From positions 1 to 37,340 of the IMG/VR virus record IMGVR_UViG_3300002460_000094: DNA of 37,340 nucleotides; one strand, given 5' to 3'. Shown in pieces: positions 5,384 through 12,376 of the stretch. Each line of letters opens with the position of its first letter. The first letter of the stretch is position 1. The position numbers were made by a program, and so were the translations under genes. The DNA is from a virus. Under the pieces are notes generated by a model. The model was not told the DNA's origin and searched no databases. It saw only the letters and a list, made by a program, of their open reading frames with translations.

Positions 5384-5595
5384 ATCGCGATGACCTCATC
5401 ACCTGGTTCACCTACCACGCGCCCACGCCAGATCAGCTTCCGAAGTACGAGGCGATCCGGGCCGCCGCGCTCGTGTTCGCGGAGGTGGTCGTTCAGAACA
5501 CGCCACCATCGGCCGACCAGACGGTGGCGATCAGGAAGATCCGCGAGGCCGCGATGATCGCCAACGCCTCGATCGCGTGCGAGCGCGTCGAGTAG
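5380..5595 (+). CDS. Acb2/Tad1-like cyclic-nucleotide sponge (anti-CBASS/anti-Thoeris)
   Basis: The 71-residue protein fits the helical-hairpin domain of Acb2 and Tad1: FTYHAPTPDQ at residues 10-19, YEAIR at 23-27, TPPSADQ near 41-47 and MIANASIA at 59-66. Family members form oligomers that sequester cyclic oligonucleotides (CBASS) or ADP-ribose-derived signals (Thoeris), blocking abortive immunity. The usual C-terminal 'ANAaIAR' ending is altered to ANASIAC here. ATG 5380 overlaps the preceding stop (ATGA), and an AAGGGG sequence lies upstream. The match is from recalled motif patterns, not a search; the ligand cannot be predicted. Confidence 0.7.
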   Translation: MNRDDLITWFTYHAPTPDQLPKYEAIRAAALVFAEVVVQNTPPSADQTVAIRKIREAAMIANASIACERVE

Positions 5596-5768
5596 TGAAA
5601 GTCGGCGAACTGATCGGGCTGCTCTCGAAGTTCGATCCCGACCGGGAGATCCTGATCTGTGGCCCGGTCCATCCAGACTTCGACTATTACAATGGAGCCG
5701 ACGTGTTCAAGGCCGAGGGCACACTGAAACTCATCGGCCGGACAGAACTCGAGGAAAGACACGAATGA
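5595..5768 (+). CDS. Small phage protein, GELI-LLSKFDPD type
   Basis: GTG 5595 shares one base with the preceding TAG (TAGTG). The 57-residue product starts VKVGELIGLLSKFDPDREIL, a pattern common in short phage and prophage proteins of unknown function. The stop overlaps the next ATG (ATGA). Confidence 0.6.
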   Translation: MKVGELIGLLSKFDPDREILICGPVHPDFDYYNGADVFKAEGTLKLIGRTELEERHE

Positions 5769-5944
5769 TCTCCGACCGGAAACTCGCCAAGACCGAGAAC
5801 CTCCTGGATCTCCCCATCGTCGAGGTGGGAAGGAGAGAAGACGATGCCGCCCAAATCGAAGGCGATGCAACGATTCATGGGTGGGTGCGCCCACGACCCG
5901 CAGCACATGAAGGGGAAGTGCCCGGCGCCCGCGATCGCGCGTGA
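5765..5944 (+). CDS. Short overlapping ORF, possibly a decayed gene
   Basis: ATG 5765 lies in an ATGA overlap with the previous gene, which argues for translation. The first 20 or so codons have the high GC3 typical of real genes here. From about 5844 the better coding frame is that of the next gene, and this frame becomes low-quality. It may be the remaining N-terminus of a gene whose 3' part was replaced. Confidence in a functional protein is low. Confidence 0.35.
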   Translation: MISDRKLAKTENLLDLPIVEVGRREDDAAQIEGDATIHGWVRPRPAAHEGEVPGARDRA

Positions 5945-6014
5945 GTTCGCGCGGGCGCCCGGCGGCACGACGAAGGGGCTGCCGGAGCGCGTGAAGAAGA
6001 AGGGGAAGCGGTGA
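5844..6014 (+). CDS. Small basic phage protein, PKSKAMQRFM type
   Basis: ATG 5844 has GGAAGGAGA upstream. The 56-residue basic protein begins MPPKSKAMQRFMGGCAHDP and continues with GKCPAPAIAREFARA. It resembles small phage/bacterial proteins of the DUF3008/DUF6496 kind (MPxKSKxQxRFM...C.H). The fold and role of these proteins are unknown; basic composition suggests nucleic-acid contact. Confidence 0.65.
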   Translation: MPPKSKAMQRFMGGCAHDPQHMKGKCPAPAIAREFARAPGGTTKGLPERVKKKGKR

Positions 6015-6026
6015 TGGGCTGGCTCA

Positions 6027-6152
6027 GTGAGTGAGCTGGAGCAGGCGCTCTGGGTGCTGACCCTCCTGGGCGTCACCGTGGGGCTCCTCGTGCTCTTCAC
6101 GTGGCTCTGCGCCACCTACCCGCGGAGGCCCCGTCGTGGCCGACTTCCATAG
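6027..6152 (+). CDS. Single-pass membrane protein, 41 aa
   Basis: GTG 6027 opens a 41-residue product with one hydrophobic helix (LWVLTLLGVTVGLLVLFTWL) and a basic arginine/proline tail (RRPRRGRLP). It overlaps the next gene by 17 bases. The ribosome binding site is weak. It could be a holin-like or accessory membrane peptide; no evidence separates these. Confidence 0.5.
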   Translation: MSELEQALWVLTLLGVTVGLLVLFTWLCATYPRRPRRGRLP

Positions 6153-6675
6153 GAACCTCTACGGCTCGACGCCGGCGACCACCGAGCAGATCAACGAGAT
6201 CGTCCGGGGCGCCACGATCAGGGAGATCCGCCAGCCGAAGTTCATCGACCCGGACTCAGGGGGCGAGGGCGTCTGGCTCGAACTCGTTGGCTTCGACAGC
6301 CTCATCTTCATCGCTACGCCGACGGTGGCGACCCCGCTCTGGGAGGCGCACTACGACGCGACCGGCGTGCCCGCCGCCACCCTCGACCTCGCGCTCATCG
6401 GTATCCTCGGCGCCGCGATCCTGGAGTTTCCGCTGATCTGCGAGCAGGTGAAGAAGGCCCCGATGGTCGGCATCCGCCCGGCGACCTTCGAGGACACCAC
6501 GGGGGGCGAGGTCCGGCGCGTGGACCTCGGCGACGGCGAGGCCCTCGTCTTCCACGCCCACGCGCCCGGCCAGGGCCTCATCCTCGTCCCCGGCCGGCCC
6601 CGCGCCACCGCGACCGTCCAGCCGTTCCTCGTCCACCGCCGGAATAGCCGCCTCAAGGGGCTCCCGAACAACTAG
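6136..6675 (+). CDS. Hypothetical protein, 179 aa
   Basis: GTG 6136 has GGAGG (6124-6128) upstream. The protein appears beta-rich, with a central hydrophobic stretch (LDLALIGILGAAILEFPLI) and a C-terminal beta segment (GDGEALVFHAHAPGQGLILV). No family recognised. It is the last gene before the 40-nt gap preceding the packaging genes. Confidence 0.55.
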   Translation: MADFHRNLYGSTPATTEQINEIVRGATIREIRQPKFIDPDSGGEGVWLELVGFDSLIFIATPTVATPLWEAHYDATGVPAATLDLALIGILGAAILEFPLICEQVKKAPMVGIRPATFEDTTGGEVRRVDLGDGEALVFHAHAPGQGLILVPGRPRATATVQPFLVHRRNSRLKGLPNN

Positions 6676-6683
6676 CCCGACGG

Positions 6684-6705
6684 CTGCGACACCCGGGCCT
6701 AGCCA
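6684..6705 (+). repeat. Intergenic 22-nt motif, copy 1
   Basis: Begins CTGCGACACCC and ends CCTAGCCA; 20 of 22 bases match the copy at 11293-11314. It ends 10 bases before the first gene of the packaging cluster. Confidence 0.55.
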
Positions 6706-6715
6706 GTGACAGGCT

Positions 6716-6865
6716 ATGGCTCGGACGCCCGCGCCCTCAACGTGGTTTCTCTGCCCCAAAGGCGACTCCCTCGCCCTCGCGGGGCTCGGTGAGCCCGTCG
6801 TGGCTGTCCCGTGCCCCTACCATCCGGACCAGGTCATGCGGCCACTCGCCGAGGCGCCAGCGTGA
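6716..6865 (+). CDS. Small protein preceding terminase genes, 49 aa
   Basis: ATG 6716 opens a 49-residue frame containing two Cys in FLCPKGD and VPCPYHPDQ, a possible metal site. It ends in a GTGA overlap with the next gene. Its short leader contains the 22-nt repeat. Function unknown. Confidence 0.5.
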   Translation: MARTPAPSTWFLCPKGDSLALAGLGEPVVAVPCPYHPDQVMRPLAEAPA

Positions 6866-7206
6866 GAGGGGTTCCCGCCCAGGGTCGGCGGCTGACCAAG
6901 ATCCAGGTCAAGGAGGTCCAGCTCTTCTGGGATCGCTTCTTCACGTCCGAGACGTACCGCGAGAACGTGAAGGAGCGGATCCTGAATGGCAAGGCGCCCC
7001 ACATGGAGGTGCTCGGGCACCACATGACCTACGGCAAGCCCAAGGAGACGCTGGCCTTCGAGGCACCTGGCGACGGCATCTTCGTCCTCCAGATCGGAGG
7101 CACCATCGTCAAGGCGCAGGCCCTCGAGGACGGGACGGTCAAGACGCTGTCGCAGAAGCAGTTGCCAGCCAGAACTGAGGCGGACGGGCCGGCCACAGAT
7201 GCCTGA
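6862..7206 (+). CDS. Putative terminase small subunit
   Basis: The 114-residue protein (GTG 6862) directly precedes and overlaps the terminase large subunit by 8 bases, the usual place of TerS. It has a helical N-terminal part (KIQVKEVQLFWDRFF, YRENVKERILNGKAPHMEVL) compatible with a TerS oligomerisation/DNA-recognition region, then a small beta segment. There is no clear helix-turn-helix. Assignment rests on position and size more than motif. TerS would recognise the packaging site and regulate the TerL ATPase. Confidence 0.5.
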   Translation: MRGVPAQGRRLTKIQVKEVQLFWDRFFTSETYRENVKERILNGKAPHMEVLGHHMTYGKPKETLAFEAPGDGIFVLQIGGTIVKAQALEDGTVKTLSQKQLPARTEADGPATDA

Positions 7207-8662
7207 AGTGACGTTCCACGCGACGCCGACGCAGCAGAGGTACATCGACTCCCGCGCCTACATGGTGTTCCTCATGGGGCCGAGGGGCGAGGGCAAGACC
7301 GTCTCCTCCGTCTTCGCCTCGCTCGCCCACGCGCTGCGCCACTCCGCCGACCTCTGGCCCGTGCGCTGGGCCGTCATCCGTGACACGCTGGAGAACCTCA
7401 AGCTCACGACGATCGCGTCGATTCGCACCTGCATCCAGAAGTACAAGATCCCTTCCGAGGGTCACGAGCTGATCGAGCCGAAGATCATCCGCCTCGGGAT
7501 GCGCGCCTCCAACGGCGCCTTCATCCCGATCGTCGAGTTCAACTTCTTCGGTCTGGATCAGCCGGCCGACGCGAACCGGCTCCAGGGCTTCGAGGCCGGT
7601 GGTGCTTGGATCGAGGAGCCCGCGCCCGCCGCCGACCTCTCGTCCGGCGTGCCCGAGGACGCGCTCCTGTCCGTGACCTCGCTCCGGCAGGAGGGCATCG
7701 AGCCGCGCGTTCAGATCAGCATGAACCCGCCCGATGAGACCCACTGGACGATGAAGTACAAAGAGGATCCCGACGCGCTGGCCAGTCTCGCCGCACGCGG
7801 TATCACCGTCGAGTTCATCGAGATCCCGGCCGGCGAGAACCCGGGCATCACACAGGAGTACCGGGAGCGCAACCGCGCGATCCTCGAGCGCATGGGCCGC
7901 TTCGACCTCATCGCGAGGCTCGTCGAGGGCAAGGTCGGCTACATCCAGCTCGGCGTGGCTGTGACGCCGGAGTTCGGCGACGGCCACGTGTCTGCGGTCT
8001 CGCTGCCGATCTTCCGCAGCGTGCCGATCACGCGCGGCTGGGACGGCGGCCTGAACCCCACGACGGTCTGGATGCAGTTCCTCCCTCCCCCGAACGACTT
8101 CCTGCACGTCCTCTACTCGATCCGGGGCGAGCACATCGGGATGGAGCAGCACATCGAGCAGAACGTCCGGCCGTGGCAGAAGGCCATGGGCATCCTCGAC
8201 TACACCTTCGAGGACATCGGCGACCCCTCAATGTGCGACCCCGAGAAGAAGAACTCAAGCGTGTCCTCCGTCACCGCGATCGAGGAGATGCTGACCGGGC
8301 GTCCCGGGCGGCCTGCGTCGTTCACGTCAGGCCCCATCCCGATCGACGACCGCGTGTTGCCGCTGCGCGCCATCTTGCGCGGCCCGACCATCCGCAGCGT
8401 GCCGAAGTATCGCCTGGACCCGTCGGCGAAGGACATGCGGCGAGCCCTCTCGGGCGGCTGGCACAGAAAGAAGCACCCGTCCGGGATCGTGGGCGAGATC
8501 GTGAAGGATCTCAACAGCGAGCACGGGGATGCCGGGGCCTACCCGATCGGCGAGAAGTTCCCCCTCGAGAAGCTCGTGGAGCGCCCGAAGATCCGCCGCC
8601 CGGCACCGCCGCGCCAACTCGTGGGCGCCTCCGGCCAGCGGCAAGCGTGGATGGCGACGTAG
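7199..8662 (+). CDS. Terminase large subunit (ATPase-nuclease)
   Basis: The 487-residue protein has a Walker A motif GPRGEGKT at residues 27-34, a Walker B-like strand with acidic pair (GGAWIEEP, near 134-140) and a C-terminal RNase H-like nuclease with acidic residues in RGWDGGLNPT (about 281) and EDIGDPSM (about 338). TerL cuts concatemeric DNA and drives it through the portal into the prohead. Length is typical. It contains MNPPDETHW, also found in the small gene ending at 2923. The start is the ATG of an ATGCCTGA overlap with the upstream gene. Confidence 0.9.
   Translation: MPEVTFHATPTQQRYIDSRAYMVFLMGPRGEGKTVSSVFASLAHALRHSADLWPVRWAVIRDTLENLKLTTIASIRTCIQKYKIPSEGHELIEPKIIRLGMRASNGAFIPIVEFNFFGLDQPADANRLQGFEAGGAWIEEPAPAADLSSGVPEDALLSVTSLRQEGIEPRVQISMNPPDETHWTMKYKEDPDALASLAARGITVEFIEIPAGENPGITQEYRERNRAILERMGRFDLIARLVEGKVGYIQLGVAVTPEFGDGHVSAVSLPIFRSVPITRGWDGGLNPTTVWMQFLPPPNDFLHVLYSIRGEHIGMEQHIEQNVRPWQKAMGILDYTFEDIGDPSMCDPEKKNSSVSSVTAIEEMLTGRPGRPASFTSGPIPIDDRVLPLRAILRGPTIRSVPKYRLDPSAKDMRRALSGGWHRKKHPSGIVGEIVKDLNSEHGDAGAYPIGEKFPLEKLVERPKIRRPAPPRQLVGASGQRQAWMAT
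7720..7747 (+). repeat. 28-bp segment shared with gene at 2531-2923, copy 2
   Basis: The terminase copy of the shared segment; 27 of 28 bases equal 2677-2704 in the same frame. In TerL it lies between the ATPase motifs and the nuclease, in a region where NPP-type motifs are normal, so this is probably the source copy. Confidence 0.7.
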
Positions 8663-8683
8663 AACGTAGAAAGGAGCAGCGAG

Positions 8684-8950
8684 ATGCCTGAGATGCACCT
8701 GTACGAGAAGAATCAGCAGGTCAACATCGACGTGACCGTGGTGAATGCGAGCGACCGCGGCATGCCGGTCATCTCGATCGGCGGCCAGCACTTCGCCGTG
8801 GACCGGATGGCCCTGGACTCGGCCGATACCAACCGGGACCGCAAGCCCACCCAGGAGGAGAAGGACCGCGCGGAGGGCACGAAGCAGGTGGCGTCATCGC
8901 GCAAGAAGGCGTCCAAGAAGGTGTCGAAGGGGCGCGTCGAGGCCCCGTAG
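8684..8950 (+). CDS. Small Lys-rich-tailed protein, 88 aa
   Basis: ATG 8684 follows AAAGGAG at good spacing. The N-terminal half is beta-like (NIDVTVVNASDRGMPVISIG); the C-terminal third is highly basic (SSRKKASKKVSKGR). It sits between TerL and portal. A basic tail would suit DNA or virion-interior binding, but no family is recognised. Confidence 0.6.
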   Translation: MPEMHLYEKNQQVNIDVTVVNASDRGMPVISIGGQHFAVDRMALDSADTNRDRKPTQEEKDRAEGTKQVASSRKKASKKVSKGRVEAP

Positions 8951-8953
8951 TCC

Positions 8954-11059
8954 GTGCCAGTCCCAGTCAGGACGGTGGATCCCCGCGAGCGGAGCGGCGA
9001 GCGCGTGACCGCGAACCCGGCCTACGACGCCGAGACACTCGTCCAGCGGATGACACGGATGTTCCGCGAGGAGTGGGAGAAGCCGTTCTGGCGGGACCTG
9101 CGCGTCAACGTCTCGCTCGACTTCGGCTACTACACGGGCACGGGCCAGTACGATCCGGCTGTCAGGACGAAGATGCAGGAGGCGGGCAAACCGGCCCTCA
9201 CCTTCAACCGCATCAAGCCCACCTGCCTGGTCCTATTCGGCATGGAGCGGATGAACCGCTATGACCCCAAGGCCGCACCCCATGGAGTTGAGGACAAGCC
9301 CGTTGCGGAAGTGTTCACCCGGCTCATCCGCAAGGTCCACCGGGACACCAATGCCGAGTACGTGCTCTCCGACGGCTTCGAGGACGGGACCATCTGCGGC
9401 GTCGTCGGGTTCGAGCTGCCGATCGACTATTCGCGGGAGGTCACCGGCGAGATCGGCTTCAACACGGTGCGAGTGCCCGAGGAGTGGATGTGGGCCACGC
9501 CCTGGAAGAGGTACGACCTCCAGGATACGCGCGCGATGTGGCGCCACAAGTGGGTGGACGTGGACGAACTGATCGCGCTCTACCCGACGAAGAAGGACGA
9601 GATCCTTGAGGCGCTGGAGGCGATCTCATCGCCCAAGCCGGAGGATGCCTCGCAGCGGCCCGTTACCCTCTCCCAAGGGGACCCTTCTGACGCGTACGGC
9701 AGCGGCGACCTCGGCACTCGGCCCCAGGACGATCGAGATTTCTGGTTCGATGAGAAGGCGGGCCGCGTCCGGGTGCTGGAGTGCTACTACCCGGTCTACA
9801 CGCCGGTGTGGATCCTGTCCATCGACGGGGGCAAGCGCGTCATCCAATCCACGAGCGACGTCAGGATGCGGCGCATCCTGACGGAGTTGGCGCGGCGCGA
9901 CCCGACCCGGTCTCTAACGCTGATCGAGCGGAACGTCAGGACGATCGAGATGTGCGTCATCCTGCCCGCGACCGAGCAGGAACTCGAGTCGGGCGTGCCC
10001 TTCGAGACAGACCGGCATGATTATCCGATCGTGCCGTTCTTCGCGGAGCTCAAGCGCGACGAGGTCCAGGGGATCGTCCGGTCGCTCCGCGACGCCCAGG
10101 ATGGCGTCAACGCCCGCAAGAGTCAGATCGCGTGGCTCACGAAGGCGACGGGGGACGGGTGGTTCGCAGACCAGGACTCCTTGGTGGACCAATCGGCCTT
10201 CGAGCGGGACTCGAGGGATCCCAAGGGAGTCTACCTCGTCAAGAAGAACGCCGCCGATCCGCGGCGTATTCAGCCACCGAACGTGCCCCAGGATCTCTTT
10301 CAGACGCTCCAGTTCGATGAGGACTCCATCCGCATCACCTCGGGCGTGAACGCCTCGATGCGTGGGCTGCGCGAGAGCGACGAGAGCGGGGTCGCCATGG
10401 CTCGCGCCAAGCAGCAGGGCGAGATCATCACCATGCCGATCTTCGACAACTTCAAGCTCACAAAGCGCCTGATCTACGAGAAGATGGCCCGCCGCATCCA
10501 GGAGGTGTATACCGACGAGCGCGTCGTGCGCCTCCTGAACCCCGACACGGGCGAAGACGAGTTCGTGACCGTCAACCAGGTGGTGGAGGAGCCGGACCCT
10601 GCCATGAGCGTCGGCGTGCGGCGGCGCGTTCTGAACGACCTCGGCACGCTCAAGTACGACCTCGTGCTGGTCGAGACGCCCGCCAGCCCGACCCAGCGCG
10701 CGGCGACCCTCGCCACGATCCTGGACCTCCTCGAGAAGGTCCCAGCGGCCACGCCGATCCTGCTCGACGCCATCATCGAGCTGCTCGACGGCCTCCCGGA
10801 GAAGGTCGTGCAGCGGGCCAAGAAGTGGGTGGCCGAGCGCACCGAGGCGCCGGCCGGGCCGCCACCGCCCAAGGTCAGCATCTCGCTCCGCGGCGAGCTC
10901 GACCCCTCAACGACCAAGGATCTCGCCGACGGTTCGCTCGACGCCCAGCCCGACGCCGCCCAGCAGATGGGCGCGGAGCTGGGGAACCCGCAGAATCCGA
11001 GCGGACAGTTGCCCAAGGGCGGCGGTGTCGCCGCCACCCGCCCCGACCTCGCGCAGTAG
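8954..11059 (+). CDS. Portal protein, P22-like
   Basis: The 701-residue protein lies between terminase and scaffold genes, as portals do. The N-terminal region (YYTGTGQYDP, AGKPALTFNRIKP, FGMERMNRYDPK) resembles P22-family portals, which form the dodecameric ring at the capsid vertex through which DNA is packaged and ejected. The central part contains TSGVNASMRGLRESDESGVA, typical of the clip/stem region of this group. The C-terminus is proline/glycine-rich. The GTG start at 8954 has a weak ribosome binding site; an internal GTG at 9005 is an alternative. Confidence 0.85.
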   Translation: MPVPVRTVDPRERSGERVTANPAYDAETLVQRMTRMFREEWEKPFWRDLRVNVSLDFGYYTGTGQYDPAVRTKMQEAGKPALTFNRIKPTCLVLFGMERMNRYDPKAAPHGVEDKPVAEVFTRLIRKVHRDTNAEYVLSDGFEDGTICGVVGFELPIDYSREVTGEIGFNTVRVPEEWMWATPWKRYDLQDTRAMWRHKWVDVDELIALYPTKKDEILEALEAISSPKPEDASQRPVTLSQGDPSDAYGSGDLGTRPQDDRDFWFDEKAGRVRVLECYYPVYTPVWILSIDGGKRVIQSTSDVRMRRILTELARRDPTRSLTLIERNVRTIEMCVILPATEQELESGVPFETDRHDYPIVPFFAELKRDEVQGIVRSLRDAQDGVNARKSQIAWLTKATGDGWFADQDSLVDQSAFERDSRDPKGVYLVKKNAADPRRIQPPNVPQDLFQTLQFDEDSIRITSGVNASMRGLRESDESGVAMARAKQQGEIITMPIFDNFKLTKRLIYEKMARRIQEVYTDERVVRLLNPDTGEDEFVTVNQVVEEPDPAMSVGVRRRVLNDLGTLKYDLVLVETPASPTQRAATLATILDLLEKVPAATPILLDAIIELLDGLPEKVVQRAKKWVAERTEAPAGPPPPKVSISLRGELDPSTTKDLADGSLDAQPDAAQQMGAELGNPQNPSGQLPKGGGVAATRPDLAQ

Positions 11060-11292
11060 CCGCCGGCTGAACCTTCCGGGGTCCTAGACGCTCCGCCCTA
11101 TCCCCGAGCTTCCTTGACGGCTGGTCGGGCGCCCAGGAGCCGACCGAAGTCGAGATCCGCCACAGAACTGGTCCTCCCCACGTTGGCCTGGGAGCGCACA
11201 CCGGGGATCGACTCCACCCCATACCCGCGCCCGTGGCGACGACCTGCCTTCACGGTCGCCCTCGTGCCGACCACGCAGAGTCTAGCACGAGT

Positions 11293-11314
11293 CTGCGACA
11301 CCCCGCCCTAGCCA
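11293..11314 (+). repeat. Intergenic 22-nt motif, copy 2
   Basis: Matches 6684-6705 at 20 of 22 bases (starts CTGCGACACCC, ends CCTAGCCA) and lies about 100 bases before the scaffold start. Both copies sit in gaps that open a late-gene block, which suggests a shared promoter, operator or processing site. Confidence 0.55.
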
Positions 11315-11355
11315 ATAGGAGGGGGAGTCTGCCCCTGATCGGCGCCGCGCCCCGC

Positions 11356-11396
11356 CGTCACCCCGGGCGCTGTCCGGACGATCGCCCGCCGTGACG
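11356..11396 (+). promoter_or_regulatory. Long symmetric hairpin before scaffold gene
   Basis: Left arm CGTCACCCCGGGCG (11356-11369) and right arm CGCCCGCCGTGACG (11383-11396) pair at 12 of 14 positions, with a 2x2 CC/CC internal loop. The 13-nt loop contains the palindrome GTCCGGAC (11372-11379). It ends 18 nt before the scaffold ATG and just ahead of its ribosome binding site. No U-tract follows, so control of translation or transcript processing is likelier than termination. Confidence 0.55.
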
Positions 11397-11414
11397 TGGC
11401 GAAGGGAGAGGGAG

Positions 11415-12362
11415 ATGGCCAAGAGGAAGGGAGCGGCAGTCGAAGCGACCGTGGACGACGACGCCCCGCTGCTGGTCGATGGCGCGGGTGCCGAGTCCAC
11501 CCCCGATGCCGTGCTCGTCGAAGAGCCGAAGACCTCGGCCGGCGACGAGCGCCCAGGGACCGGAGGCCAGCAGGACCAGCCCTCCGGAGACGGCAAGCCG
11601 GCGAAGGACCTCGAGGCCGAGAACGCGAACCTCAAGCGGGCGCTCAAGGAGCAGCGGAGGTCGGATCGTATTCGCCGCGACAGACTGGTGACGGAGCTCG
11701 AGTCCGAGCGCAACGCCAGGAACGCCGCCGACCGGCGAGCCGCCGAAGCCGCCGAGCTCAAGAAGGCCGACGCCAAGCTCGCCAGTCTCGAAGAGGTGGA
11801 GGATCTCCGCCATGCGGTGCCGATCATCCGCGACCACATCGACGAGACGCTCATCCAGCCGAGCATCGCCAACATCAGGACCCAGCAGCTTCGCATGAGC
11901 CAGAAAATGGCTCGGCGCGACCACGACGATTACGACGCGGTGTTGAAGGAATCGGGCGTGGAGGATGCCATCGCCCTCGATGCCTCGGGCAAGCCCAAGG
12001 ATCCCGTGCTGTGGCGGAAGATCATCCTCAATTCCGACGACCCCGCAGAGGACGCCTACCAGCTCGGACTCGCCGAACTTGAGCGCCAAGGGAAGCGCCC
12101 GCCGGCGGCCGAGCCGGACCCGGACGACGATACCGACATCTTGGACGAACCCGCGGGCGACCGGGCCGCCGGCCGCCGCGATGTGGTGGAACGACTCGAA
12201 CAGATCGGGCGCCGCCCCATGGGCATCCGCACGCTCACGGGACAGCGCGGCAGCGAGAGCACGACCCGCCTCACGCGGAAGAGGATCGACGCGATGAGCG
12301 AGGAGGAGTACGCGAAGCTGCCCGCTTCCGTGCGCGAGCAATACCTGATGGGGACGCCCTAG
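11415..12362 (+). CDS. Putative capsid scaffolding protein
   Basis: The gene lies between portal and major capsid protein, the standard scaffold position. The 315-residue product is highly charged and cysteine-free, with an acidic N-terminal third, a predicted coiled coil near residues 65-135 (LEAENANLKRALKEQ, ADRRAAEAAELKKA) and an acidic central region (EPDPDDDTDILDE). Scaffolds of this shape direct prohead assembly and are removed before packaging. ATG 11415 is preferred over the upstream GTG because GGGAGAGGGAG precedes it. Identification is by position and composition. Confidence 0.65.
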   Translation: MAKRKGAAVEATVDDDAPLLVDGAGAESTPDAVLVEEPKTSAGDERPGTGGQQDQPSGDGKPAKDLEAENANLKRALKEQRRSDRIRRDRLVTELESERNARNAADRRAAEAAELKKADAKLASLEEVEDLRHAVPIIRDHIDETLIQPSIANIRTQQLRMSQKMARRDHDDYDAVLKESGVEDAIALDASGKPKDPVLWRKIILNSDDPAEDAYQLGLAELERQGKRPPAAEPDPDDDTDILDEPAGDRAAGRRDVVERLEQIGRRPMGIRTLTGQRGSESTTRLTRKRIDAMSEEEYAKLPASVREQYLMGTP

Positions 12363-12376
12363 CAGGGAGGAGACCC

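Larger units (their letters stand above)
11060..11414. other. Non-coding gap between portal and scaffold genes
   Basis: The 355-nt gap has no ORF with the GC3 pattern of real genes. It holds a 6-bp inverted repeat GGTCGG(11123-11128)/CCGACC(11140-11145), the second copy of the 22-nt intergenic motif (11293-11314) and a long near-perfect hairpin (11356-11396) just ahead of the scaffold ribosome binding site. It is the longest gap among the late genes, so it is the likeliest place for a capsid-gene promoter or RNA control element. Confidence 0.5.

Noticed and set aside
7139-8152. 337-codon antisense open frame opposite terminase
   Set aside because: Terminase on the plus strand has intact Walker and nuclease motifs; the antisense frame is a codon-bias shadow.
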